DNA from: Cranoglanis bouderius
Taxonomy: Eukaryota; Chordata; Actinopteri; Siluriformes; Cranoglanididae
Direction: 5' to 3'
Assembly: GCA_023630585.1 (NCBI GenBank)
Contig: CM042544.1
Location: 21,708,756 to 21,772,755, forward strand
Length of the DNA: 64,000 nt
Every line of letters starts with the position of its first letter. Within the stretch, counting starts at the first letter, position 1. This document shows, piece after piece, positions 50,126 to 62,976 of the stretch. Position numbers and translations under genes: made by a program. The notes under the pieces are model-generated. The model worked only from the letters and a program-made list of their open reading frames with translations. It was not told the origin of the DNA and did no database searches.

Positions 50126-53100
50126 GAGACATACTCTTTGAGATATGAGATATTTTGCAATACTATTTGAGATACTTTTAGATCAGTGGTTCTCAATCTT
50201 TTACAACCCATGGCCCAGAAGAGACAGACAGCAGCTCTGCAAAACCTGAGGCTTCATCCACTTGGTGTAAGGAAGTTTAAGCTTGGGCATGACACATATG
50301 CTGGTTAACCAACTCTTAACTGAAAACTGGTGGTTTGGTTCATGTTAACTAACTTGCTAGCTACAGTATTCACGGAGTGGCTAACAATGTTAAGTGAACA
50401 TTTGCTAGTGGGAAAAAAACAGGCAAAGGCAAGCCTTGTTGTCCAGGCCAAGGTCTGTAGGACTGCAGCTGAATAATACTTGCTTTCAAATCCCTTTAAA
50501 ATGCAGTTATTACACAATAATCAACATTTGTAATCAAAACGAATTAAAGAAAAGGAGTTACCCAATAAACACTTTACAAAATGGAGCCTGATCTCCATAG
50601 TCCTGTGCCAAACAACCAAACCATGGCTGTAGAGACCTTAAGGAAAAGTCTCTTTCTGTAGGAGTTATTTCATCACCATATCCAAATAAAGAGCATTTAT
50701 TAAAAGGCAGAACAACAGAGAGAAACTTAAAAGTGGCACACTTCATGTGGCCACGGCTTCCCATGTGAGCCACACTTCATAAGAAATGTATGCCCTGTCT
50801 TCAGAGAGATTTGAAGGGATCCTGTGTACTTTTCTTTAATGAAAATGTTTGTCACAGGCTGAGAAATACTGAAGTGTGGATGGTAGGCAAAGGAGGAGAG
50901 TTGTCCATAATCAGTGCTGCAGCACTGAGCTCAGCTTTCACAGCATGGTGCAAGTCAAGAGACTCGCAGGATTTTAATAGATTCCTGTGAAAAAACACAG
51001 ATTTATCTGTTAATGTTTTTATTCTTTAAAAAACAAAAAAAACAAAAAACCTTTAATGCAAACAGTACTATTTACATGCAAAGGTTTTTTCAGTCCCAGT
51101 GAATTCATCCGATCTGTTTATATGCACCCCAATCTCATCAGCCTGTTGAAAAATCTCCATTTACCTGTAGGTTAAAGGCATGTCTCCTGTCAGAGTGTAA
51201 CAAGTAAGTTACAAGTAGCGAATATCACTCTGCTTCAAAATATCAGTTGGATGCCCATCCCACCCTGCAACTAACTATACAATTACAACTATTACAAATG
51301 TTGCCTGCATTGGGATCTCAATTCAGATTTTTATTTTATTTTATTTTTTTTGCTCAGATGCAATCTTTCTGCCTCCACAGTTTGCATCTGTTCGTAAGCA
51401 GCTCCTACGTGTCACTAATGTGAACAGACTTTTGCCCTTAAACAATCCTCATGTGCGCATTTTTAAGTTTTGTACGACAACAATAAATGTCAAACTTGTC
51501 AAATGATCCATTATTGCAGTGACGATCAAATGAATGAACCGACAGCAAAAGCCTTCATCACAAAGACGATTTGCTCTGGAGGTTGGCTGCAGCTCATCAC
51601 CTCATCAGGTGAGAGGACGAAAAAAAAAGACCTGATACTCTTAACTTTTGCAATTTTTGCAGCTTTTACTGGCACATTTGTGCTAAGAGATGTGTGGGTG
51701 TGAATGAGGAGACACCTGTGATATGTGCCTATGCAGTGAAGTGTAACGTAAAACAAAATCTCACTGCTCATATCACGGTGGCATGACCACGGTTGAAAGT
51801 AACAAAATCAGGTCTGTGTTACATACTGGCTAAAATAAGAATTGAGCCATGTCAACTGTGTAATGTGAATATACCCTAAAATATTGAGGTAGATATGTTT
51901 ATGGTAATTAAAACAATATTTATACTACAAAAAATAAGCTTGGTCACTGATTCACCTATGTGAGGCCAGTATATAGTGTATTGCTTTAGACATTAATACG
52001 ATTACTAATATTAATTACCACGATTAATAAACTACTACGCAAATTTGGCTGGATTCAATTTATTAATCCCGCTTGTGATTCTTTTAAAAGACTCATAGAC
52101 TTTGTTTAAAACACACACACATCTTTAATCACGTATTTCATTTATCTTAATGAGCCATTCATATTAGGGTTCATTCTTTTTTATGGCAAAGTTAACTTAA
52201 GTTAATTCGAGATTAATGAAGGCTTCCAAGGCATGAAAAAAGGAGAGACTTAAAGTAGCCCTATTGTATTGCTTATAGTGCCAAGCTGATTTATTATTTT
52301 TTTTTGGCTTTTCTTGAGTGTTCCACATTCCTCAGTCATTCTGTACGTCACAACTAAGAACAGAAGCTCACAAAGAGGCCTCATTATCTGAGAACTTTCT
52401 GGGAGAGAAAAAAGGCTCTTCTTCGCTTTACCTGTGAAAGTCTTTTTGCCTCTTGCAAGGTCACAACAGAGAGATGTGAGAAAAGCTGGAGAACTAAACG
52501 TGAGCATTAAAATCTCCACATTACATATGTAATGTCAGTATACTTGCACACAACACATAAGACCACATCTAGTATGCGGTAACTCACACTTGTTTTTACT
52601 GGAAAAGATGTACCAAAACAAGCGTTATGGGCAGTAACCCATGCTGCTGTCTTTGCAGTTTCCTCAGGTTGAACATCAGTGGCGGCTGATCCGTAAAGGC
52701 AGGTGGGGCAGATCTCATTCACATCAAAATCAGGCTGCCCCATGCTTAGGGTAGGAGCAGCGGACAGGACAGTTAGTGACAATATATTGTAGTTTGCGAA
52801 GGTCGCAATTTTAAGCCAAATTGGGTTAGTTTAAAAATACTCTGTGGCCACCAAGATCTTGATTAATAGCAAACAATCAGAATGAAATCGAATTGCTTGT
52901 AACTGCATACAGCGCATCTGTGATGTAGAGAACCATTTCTATTGTAAGATATATTGCAAGGATTTGAAGAGTGAAAGGGGGATTATGGAGTGGATAATGT
53001 CAGTACATCAGAAATGTGTGTACATCGCAGTGACTTTGCTTCCCACGCAAAGCAATTAGCTAAAACCCAGAAACCCTGGTTAATAATATTAATAACTAGC

Positions 53101-53559
53101 TATTACCGGGTTACTCCAAAAATTCACTACATAGTAGCTTATATCATAAGTCAAGTGTGATAGCCTCTCGTCTTAATTTTGTTTAAGGCATTATTATATC
53201 ATTATTAATGTCCTGCCCCACTAAAATCTATGATTACAAGCTGCTGCTTTATTCCAAATTGACTGTATACCTGTATTAATGAATTATTGAATTTCATTAA
53301 ATTTGGAATCACTGAGTTGTTCTTTAGAGATTTAATCAGGCCTCGTGTTTACATAGTGGGAAGAACATGTGCAAAATGTTAATGCAGCCCTCCACTGAAT
53401 TTTTTAATTCTGTCTACAGCCACTAATGAAGGTCTGCCTTTTTACTTTTTATCATGTGAGGTTCTGCAAAGTTCATGGATTTAAATGGGACTTGTTTTCC
53501 CTGATCCAAACAACAGAGCATGCTACATAAATGCAGTCAATTCATTTTAATTTGAAAAA
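50126..53559. other. intergenic stretch without recognised genes
   Basis: No convincing exon or RNA gene. CAGTGGCGGCTGATCCGTAA at about 52676 resembles the tip of a DNA transposon, but I found no matching partner end. Confidence 0.45.
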
Positions 53560-54445
53560 AGAGCATTTAATTGACAGGACTGGAATTTTCTCATTTCTTA
53601 GTATACACCTCCAAGAGTCTGTACTTTCTAGAGGCACATTTGGCAGCAACTACAGCTACCAGTCTAATTTGGGTAGCTATCCACAAGGTTGGCACACCTA
53701 GATTTGAGGATCTTCTCCCACTCTTCTGTTCAACCTGGGAGAGGTTGGTTGGTTTTCCCTGATGGACAGCAACCTTCAAATCATTCCACAGATTTTCTAT
53801 TGCATTTAGGTCAGGGCTTTGACTAGGCAACATCCACTTGGTTTCTTAGCAAGCCACTCCATGGTAGCTTTGGCTTTATGCTTTTGGGTCCTGTTGGAAT
53901 ATGAATTTCCAACCTATTTTCAGACATTTTGCAGATTTCATCAGGTTCTACCCCAGAATCTCCCTGTCCTTGGTTCCATCCATCCTCCACTCAATCTTGA
54001 CAGGTTCCCCAGTCCCTGCAGATAAGAAACATCCCCACAACATTACTGTATGCTTCCACCATCACGATTCACAGTCAGGATGGTGTTTTGGTGATGGGCC
54101 ATGTTGGCATCCATGCCAAAAAGTTCTACTTTAGTTTCATCTGACCACAAAACCCTCAGTTTGTTGCAGGATCCTTCCAGTGTGTTTGTGCAAACTTCAC
54201 GACAATATAGACTGACCTTTTTGAGAAATGTCTTTCTTATTGCCACCCTCCTATACAGGCCAGATGTGTGCAATATCTTTGATATTGTTGTGCGAGGCAC
54301 AAGTTTTCTTCTTTTGGCCATAAAATCCTAAGTCTTTCAAAGTTGCCGTTGGGTTGCAGGTACCTTCTCTGACCAAGTGTCTTCTTTCCCAGCCATCTAG
54401 TTTTGATGGATGCCCAGATGTCCGTGAATGATAAATCATGCATTT
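53560..54445 (-). mobile_element. Tc1-like transposon remnant
   Basis: Minus-strand pieces: PRTTISKILHTSGLYRRVAI and LWSDETKVELFGMDAN at 54321-54043, with frame breaks, then PSQSPDLNAIENLWNDLK at 53833-53740. DETK and the catalytic Glu (AIENLW) are visible; the VKHGGGS and QQDND blocks are damaged or replaced. TIRs not identified. Confidence 0.75.
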
Positions 54446-57400
54446 AAAATTATTGAATTATTGGCACAGCTGTAATCCTATATCCTGAGCAAAAACTGCT
54501 AAAAATTTAATTATATCCTACATTTAAGCCATAAGCACAGTGTGTCCTCCCAAAGTTCAAAGCAAACCCCTGCTACTGAACCCTAGCTACATTACTGTCT
54601 GATTAAATCATTTGTCACAGTAATGTTTTTGTCTTCTGTCGACAGAGATTCATTAGACACATTTGGTGAAAATCGGTCTTGATAAACACGCTTTATGCAT
54701 GAGACAGCAAGTACAGCCATGACTCATTTGCCTCACACATTCATTTAAATCATTTAGTCATTGTTCAGTAATTGACCATTTTTATTCAGTACATGATATG
54801 GAATATTTGATTAGCTGGACCGGACAAGTTTGTTCCTCTTCCCTGCAAGCGGTCGGGCTTAGTTTGTTTTAAAATTCACTCATTCACTCTTTGTTTTCTA
54901 ATGTTGTTTCTTATGTAGACTCACAACATACTTCAGGTCATGTGGTACATTTTTCTTTAAATCAAACTCCATTGCGAAACACAAAGCACAAAGATTTGGA
55001 ATGGCAAGTACATAAGGTTTAGTATTTAAACATGGGCTTTGTGTCTAAATCATATTGAACTGGTGCATTTCTTACTCAAATACCACAATGGATGCAAACT
55101 GTCACAAGTACCAAATACTATATGCATCCAATGACAATACCTTATTAGCACTCATCTGGTTTATATAAACCTTTTACAGTATTATAATTCATATATTGTG
55201 CTGTATAATAATCATTGTTAAAATCAGGTGATATATTTTGAGTAAATCAATCCGCCTCCTATTGCCAGAAGTATAACAGAGGTTTACTGCGAGGAGCTTA
55301 AAAGATGTTCAATTCCCCTGTCAGTCTCAGAGGGTAAAAAGGGAAATTACAGATTTTACGTGCAAATGAAGTGCCACCTGGTGGTCCCATAGGTGATAAG
55401 ATACCAGGCAAGGTTATTTAAATAATTAAATATTAATCACTCATAGAACTAAATATGAATTACTGTAATGCTTGACAATATTCAACATATCTACTTGATA
55501 TCAGTTTTTACGCAAAAGTTACTTGATAACATTGTGAACAGAGTATAGGTAGCATACACATGTTACCTCCTGTTTAACACTGACATAAATTAAGGGCCTG
55601 ATAGTTCCATAGATCCAATTCAACCCAATATTATTTGAATTGCACTTTTAACCATAGACATTGTAACAAAGCGGGTCTACAGAAATCCAGATTTAGATCC
55701 CTAATGCACAAGTCAGATGCGACACCGACAACACTGAAAGCAACCATCCTCTTCTGGGAGACACTGGATTGTGGGATTATAAATGATTACAGTACACAGT
55801 TCGAGAAGAATAAACGCAAACAGTACCAAGTGTGCATAAATAGAGTTTCAGTATGAGCATAATATGAATAGGAGTCCTGGGATGAGCACAGGGCAGTCTT
55901 TACGATTACAGCAGCAGCTCTTAGTTACAAGTCTACAGTATCGAGTATACAACGAGATCATCCATTGAAGCAAGGGTGAAACTTGGGCACAAATTGTATA
56001 GGGAAGTATAAATCTTAAGGGTATCTATGTGGGAACACCCATAGCAGCAGAAGGTGAGTCACAAGTGCAGAAAGCTCTGAGCAAAAGTATAAATAACTGA
56101 AGGCTATGCTCTACAATTACATAACAAATAAAACTGCCATTATATCATGTATCCAATAGGTGAGTGCTCTGAGGTATACTTCTGAATCAGCAGGCCTGGC
56201 TGTTCATATTTACTGCAAAGTATCCAGCCCAAAGCTGATACATATAACAGTCATCCTGGTAGAGCAGACCCAGGCATCTCAGCTAATTGCAAATATTTAC
56301 AGGGCAGTGCTTTGCTGATTGTTCTGGCATGGCAAACAGCTGTCTCATTCCAGCAGGTCGGTGACCATCTCGACTCCTTAGATTAATGAGACTGAGCCAA
56401 GAGGGAGCGATGACCAAGCATTTCAATGGGATCTAATGACAAAAGCACATCCAGCACAGCCATAGAGCTTTGCTCACTCTAGATAAATAAAGAGCTCTGC
56501 ATTGCTACGGACCACAGACGCCTGGAAGAGTTCAACTCTAACAGTTCAGAGGATGCATAGGAGTGCTCTGTAGTTACCTTTCAGATGCAAATTAATGAAT
56601 ACACTTAGTGCACATGAAGCATTTATCTAATTAGAAATTAGATCTTTCTCTGCCGTTCCACTTTTTCTCCAGCATTGTCTAGCCTACATGCATCCACATG
56701 CACAGGAAACTGATAATCTGAACTTAGCAGACTGAACTAATAACAACTAAGGTCTCTGAGTGGTAGTGTCATGGAATGGCCCACTGGGAAAATTCCTGAA
56801 CTTCTCAATAACCAGCCCTGCCCAGTTGTAGGATTTGGGATCAGTGTGCAGTCCACTAGCAAGCGTTTGTTTTTCTCAAAAATAAACACAATATGACTAA
56901 CGCTTTCACTGCAAGTAAAGAGGTGTATCTGGACCAGTGAATTCCAGGACACTCTGCTAAATTACAGTGGTATCCTAGAATTTGCTGTATTATTTGCAGT
57001 AGCATTGTCTAGAGAGGTGAAACAATGCGTATCAGACCAAACAAGAGTAATATGGTCAGATTTCTTTCACCTTTAAATGATAACGGTCATCAGAAACAAT
57101 TTTTAAAAATTATATTATATAAACCTTAACATTCATAACTTTTCATATGACCGGAGTTGTACAAATTGTTGGGACTCTGAACGTGCGAGACCAGGTTATA
57201 TTTTTATATATTTACTATAAATATTTCTGCACCTTTGCAACAGTGAAGAGTAACTGCAAAAGGAAGGGGATGAATTAGGCTGCATGGTAAAGCCCTACTA
57301 ATCTTAAAAAATAAACGAATAAATAAATAAGAGTTTTCTAGGTGCTAGTTTTCATTGGTTTATCTGCTTCAGGGATGATTATATTGCTCTTTGTGTCAAA

Positions 57401-58395
57401 CTCTGTACCTTGTGAGTCCTGTGGATTTACAAATGATATTCCAATGTACTAAGCAAATGTATAAATCTCGAACAAAAACCTCCCTCTGAGATGGACAGGG
57501 AAAAAAAAAAAAGAAAGAATATGTGAACAGTGTGTCCTTCAGCAAAAAGAAAAATGATGCATGATAAGGAATGAGTCGATGGCCCTGGCAGGTCATCCAC
57601 CCCTCTGCGGAGCATTATGAAAGGAATGTGAGCAGAGTGATTGACTGCACTGAGTGTGGCTGTGGCTCACAGGTGCCTTTGACAGATGGAGTGAATATGT
57701 TGTATGCAGCAGGAGAGCTCTAAAATCGATGGAGATGCATATGGTACACAATGGTGAAAGAAGGGCCTTGCCCTTTTTTCCCTACAGTGATTCAGAGTCC
57801 ATGCTGATTTCACTTATAAATCCGGCTGTATACGGCTTTAGCAACTGAGCTGTATCATATATAAATAACCATGGCAGATCAAAACCTTTGCTTTTTTTTT
57901 ATGTATTATGAATGTTTCTTTAAATGGGCTTCAGGGAGAGAAAAGCATTGTGACCTTACTTGCTACTATATATGTCATTGTACATTGCAGAAATGTACAT
58001 ACAATTTAATACAATTTTCAAAAATTAGGTCACAGGGCTACAGCAATGTCCACATTTGTGCCATCTGTCCCCACAGGCAAAATAATAGAGCTGAATCACG
58101 CCAAGAAGGTAAGTTTCTACATGCTAGAGCTGATCTGAGAGACTTGGTAAGTGTGAGATAGTGTGCTTGGGAAGACAGATGATCATCTCTGCACTCAGAG
58201 CTCATGAGCACACAAACCCGAGACCACTTCATAGCCCACTCCACTAAATCAGAATTTATTCACCTCCATCTATGCAGATCTACCTAAATGTATATGATTA
58301 CAGCTGTAGAATTAGCATATGATCCAATGTCTTTAGTATACAGTACGCTGTTCTGAGGCTGTTAGTTTACAGGATGGCCGTTCTGTTCAGCATTA
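54446..58395. other. intergenic stretch without recognised features
   Basis: AT-rich DNA; several ORFs of 60-95 codons have no protein-like composition. An A tract lies near 57500-57516. Confidence 0.5.
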
Positions 58396-59280
58396 TGCAG
58401 TCTCTCCAGGATTTTGCGATCGCAGAAATGAATGCAAAATCAAGGAAACACCGCAATTTCGCAGGAGCTTGCAATTTTTCTAAATTACCGCAGATTTTCC
58501 TCAGATTTGGGCCAAGACACATCATGTGATGTCATCACAATGCACCATGTGACGTCAACGCGTGTTCACATGCGTCAAACAAGAGTACAGCTAAAAGGTC
58601 TCATTTACCAACACAACACTGTCAAAGACCGTGCAAACTATTCTGTGCAATTGCAATTTCACCAATTCAAGTAGTTTTCTACAAAACTCCACAAGCTGCA
58701 TTGCACCTGCAAATCCTGTATGGACTGATTATGCCAAATGATTCCTTATATGGAGAAGATTCTGTACCAGAGCAAAACGCAATCACACCAGGGGAAAAAC
58801 AAGAAATTCAATTAACGAATGGTATTGCTTTTCATTAGTGACACAAGGAAAATGTACCAAACTGAAAAGCAAAACATTGCAAACTGCTGCATTGCACTTA
58901 TGTTCATTGATCTCTTTAATGATAAACAATCAGCAGGGAATAACTTTTTATGAATTAAACGATGAAATTGTGGCGAGCCGCTTCCGTCAGCACTTTCGAC
59001 GGCTCTGCATTACATCACATGGAGAAGATTCCATGGCAGATAGAAAAGCAATCAGACCAGTGAAAAAACAGTGAAAGATAATACACAAACTGAATTGCTT
59101 TTCATTAGTGACATGTACAAAACGCTACACACTGAAAAGCAAAACCTTCATTGCATCACAAACAATCAGGAAGGGGACTGATTTTTTAAAAGAATTAAAT
59201 GCTCATTTCTGTCAGAAGTGAATGTAATTTCTGATGCATTTAATTTCAATTACAGCCCTAAGCCATGTTGTTATTGTAAA
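58396..59280. repeat. unclassified repeat with diverged tandem duplication
   Basis: CTCTCCAGGATTTTGCGATC opens a segment unlike its flanks. Within it, unit 1 (58737-59008) and unit 2 (59009-59240) share ATGGAGAAGATTC, TTGCTTTTCATTAGTGACA, ACTGAAAAGCAAAAC, ACAATCAG and GAATTAAA in the same order. Origin unknown; perhaps a DNA transposon derivative. Confidence 0.5.
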
Positions 59281-62037
59281 TGAAGAAGGGTTGAACAGAC
59301 TGAAAGCTTTATTTTTCTAGGAAGCATTGCTATATATACACAAAAGAACATCCTTTATAGTTTTTTATTGGCTCAGTTTCTTCATTCTGTCTGCACTGAC
59401 TGTTAAACCCTTAAGCTTTTTAGATTTTTTTAGGATAAAAGTATTAAAATAATTAAGAGTATAATGGAATACTGATATAACAGCATACTTAATATAATGA
59501 CAGCAAAGTATAATTACCCCTGCTGTAATCGTCATCTCCTCAGAATGACAGAAGTGTTGTGAAAATGTTCAGCTCAACATGACTGTCACAGTTACTGAGT
59601 ACTAAGTGAACAAGCAAAACCTCTCACCTTCAACTTTCAACAAAAGCTTGTCTCTCTAGCTAGCGAGCTCGTTTTGGCCAGTTAGCCCACGCTGTTGGCG
59701 GTCTTCTGATCTGTCAGCCATCTGTTTGTACATCACATACCTGAGTCCTGCCTGCTTGGGCTAACTGTGCTTGTTCTTCAGGATCAGAGCACAGTACAAA
59801 TCCAGCAGCGCAAGCTAAGATGCTTTACATAATCTAACTCTTGTTATAGGTGAAAGTGTTCTGAGCTCTCGTAGTATTCTCCATGTCCATAGTACTTCTT
59901 GCAAATCTGAGGCCAGGGATAGCGAGTTAGCCAGTGAACCTTAACAAGCAAGCTAATATCTTATGTATGGCAATTTTCTGTGTGTAATTGTATTACCCAA
60001 TCCGTGTTCTTCCGGTATTTTGCTATCCAAACCAATTTGTGTTTTCTGACCTGTTTTTGTAGCTTACAGTAGCCAGCTAGCTCGCTAACATTGGCTCTGT
60101 GATAAGTACAAAGCGTTAGTACTGTAAGTACACATGATGTACACAAAAGCTTATATTTGGTATATGCAATTATGAGACTAAGGATTATTGCTATTGACAA
60201 CATTGATTTTTGTTGTTGTTGTTTACATCAGTTTTAAGTAAGACACTCAGCTACAAAGTGCTTAATTAAAGTTGACATTCAACCTAATTTGGCATACCAT
60301 ACAGTAGCTTCCTCTGTTCCATGGCATGTCATTTCCCCTGCTTTATCTAATCCCTGTATATTCCTGGTTAGACCTCTGTGGCTATGGCCATGAATAAGAC
60401 AATTACAGTGTGAGTACTTTAGTACATACAATGGGGTCAATAAACATTTTGGTCTTTATACTAAATTTGCCTGTGTTCGACTAACTGAGGTCTACACAAC
60501 AACACAAAGTCCAGCTTGTATTTATATTTGCAAATTTTCCTTAAAGTAAATAACAGTCAATTCACTGCCAAAACTAACTATCTGACTAACAATCTGTGAA
60601 ATGAAGTCTCTTTCTATCACAGACCCTATGTTAATTTACTTCATGTTATCTAATGACTAGTGAATTATAAATTAAACTTTAGCAAAATGCATATTGAACA
60701 TTACACGTTAGTGCTGCTGAATTCTCGAATCTGATTAGTCGTATAAGGCGTTTATTGATTCTCTATAAAGGCATAGATCTGACAGTTCCAACTGCGAGGC
60801 AAATAACAGGTTTACATTAAGGTGTTTGGTCTAATACATTATCATTTTCATAGTAACAGCTAATTCACCATGACCTGTATGACAGACACGCCACATAATC
60901 GAAGACGAATAATAAGCACGTTATTATTTAACACAGAAAAGTGTATAACCAGTGATATGGTGCTTTCTGAAGCTTTGTGTAAGGAGACATTTCTTTAACA
61001 GTTATGGTATAAGATTCCAGTGTCATTGTTTTGTAATTGTCAGTAAGAGAGTCACCAGGACCGAAGACTTTTGTCTATAACATGACATGCTGACATGCTT
61101 TTTTGTGGTATTAACTTTGAGAGACAGAAAAAAAGAGATACTGATGAAGAAACAACTGTTTATAACTGAAGTAACATAAATGATAACTCATTTTGCAGAT
61201 TTTCCACAACAATATATGGAGCTATAAACAATATGATGTATGTACAGTACTGTATAACAGTATAATGTGAATTAGACGTATGTGCATAAAAAGTATGGTG
61301 TGTTGTTCTTTAATTAATGTAATCAATGGCAAATTGCTATAGTAACACTTTGTGTCAGGCCACATTACACCACCACATGTTTGTTTATTTTCTTATAACA
61401 TGCCCCATTGTTTATTATTCCTTATCAAATTGTATATTGAACATTAATTAACTGTATATTAACTATAGGATTAAGAGCACAACAACAGCGTGATGCTGCT
61501 GCTCATGATGTTATGTGATGTGAGTCAAGTGAAGTCATTGGTCATAATATTTTTTCAATAGCAACATTTCAGTCTTTTCTTAGTGCCAAGTAAGTAGTGC
61601 TAAATAATCTCTACATGTGCGTGGAATTGAGAAGGATCACTTCACACTTATTCCAGAGTGATGAGCCTCACATGCTCCTCTGTGATATTGACCTGCTGAT
61701 TACACAACCTTCTCAACTTTCATCTGAAATTCATAGCTTTTAACAACTTCTGCCAAATCTAGCTCAATCCACTCTGATATCTTTACAAAACCCAGTTCTT
61801 ATATATATATATATATATATATCTACAGGAAGTGTGTCTGACCTCTCAAGTAGAAGAGTTCAAGTTCAAAATTAATGTTTCATTTGTTGAGCTAGCTGTC
61901 TCCTGAAAAATTAATAACCAAATAATTTTGTGATTAAATTAAGCCGAGCTTACTGTCCTTGCCAAGGTTGCGAAACTAATTACAGTCGTTTCATTAAGGT
62001 AAACTGCTGACTGTGATGTTATGCTGCCATGTCGTAC
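59281..62037. other. intergenic stretch without recognised features
   Basis: AT-rich; a (TA)n run lies at 61800-61820, just outside the candidate exon region. Nothing else supported. Confidence 0.45.
61800..61820. repeat. (TA)n microsatellite
   Basis: About ten TA units. Confidence 0.9.
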
Positions 62038-62102
62038 CTCCAGAGCAAAATAAGCATAGAGTTCACTGCGATGTCCTTCAGGTGCCATTCTCTCTTGAGC
62101 AC
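62038..62102 (-). CDS. possible 65-nt internal exon of an unknown minus-strand transcript
   Basis: On the minus strand a long T/C tract (62104-62140) ends in ATAG and is followed by 65 bases and GAG|GTACGA. The phase-0 frame reads VLKREWHLKDIAVNSMLILL and a second frame reads AQERMAPEGHRSELYAYFAL; both are open, so the true frame is unclear. The donor is weak. It lies 15 kb upstream of plppr5 exon 1, so it could be a 5' exon of another gene, a lncRNA exon, or chance. Confidence 0.2.
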
Positions 62103-62474
62103 CTATAAAAAGAAAAAAGAAAAAAGAAAAAAAAAAAACATTTTAAAGAGAAGTATATTACCAAGATGAAACACTAGGTGGAGTCCATTACCAGTTTTTT
62201 GTGACTTATTTTAGATACACTGCTGTAACTCTTTTAAATTTGCTACATTTCCATCACTCCCCTAAATTATAGTGCTTTTGCATATAATATTTTTCACGAT
62301 ATACCAACCTGTACATTGTTTTAATACACACTATTCCACAATGTCAAATGAAGAAAGTGTGCAAGAGTAAGCAAACACATTTTTGTGCAACTTAAACACT
62401 AGGTGGCCATCTTTCTCAGAAATGTAAAGGTATTACAGTATATTCAGAATACACTCATACCCAATGCAATCATC

Positions 62475-62606
62475 TATTAATCATTCATTCAGTAGGCACA
62501 TTATCATGGTCAGGGATATGGTGGACCTGGAGCCTATACCAAGAACACATTGCCCAGGGAAAGACAACACCTTAGATGTAACACCAGTCCATTGCAGGGC
62601 ACCATG

Positions 62607-62655
<49 letters not shown>

Positions 62656-62690
62656 TCACAACCAGGGACAATTAAGAGTAGGCACTCCTA
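62475..62690 (-). repeat. SINE-derived fragment with (CA)n tract
   Basis: ATCATGGTCAGGGATATGGT, GGACCTGGAGCCTATACC, CCAGTCCATTGCAGGGCACC, then about 21 CA units (62610-62652) and CAGGGACAATTAAGAGTAGG. Confidence 0.6.
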
Positions 62691-62972
62691 GGGCTGGGCA
62701 ATATATCGATATAATATCGGCATTGTGATAAATTATACAGATTATCACTTTTCAGAGATATCATTGGTATGGTGATGTATTTTTTACAATAATAATGAAA
62801 AATTAAATGGTACTGAATGGATGCCGCTGATTTGACATCTTTTTAAAAAAATTTTTTTTTGTCTTTGTAGGCAAGTATCGTCGAACTCAGTTTAACATGC
62901 TTTTTCTTTATTTTATTACTGCTTTGCAGACAGTTTGTTAGCTAAGTTATATATATCGTGATATGTATCGTG
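62691..62972. mobile_element. hAT-like MITE fragment (GGGCTGGGCAATAT end)
   Basis: GGGCTGGGCAATATATCGAT starts an AT-rich block with repeated ATATCG that closes with TATATATCGTGATATGTATC. Similar text occurs at about 19100-19130 (inverse) and 2344-2358. The end resembles hAT MITE tips; no clean right TIR. Confidence 0.5.
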
Positions 62973-62976
62973 TATC

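Noticed and set aside
52660..52790. CAGTGGCGGCTGATCC as a transposon tip
   Set aside because: No inverse partner or target duplication found nearby; too weak to list as an element.
59620..59830. Possible exon with TTCTTCAG acceptor near 59780
   Set aside because: Text with GCTAGCTAGCGAGC-type repeats resembles repeat DNA, and no frame is persuasive.
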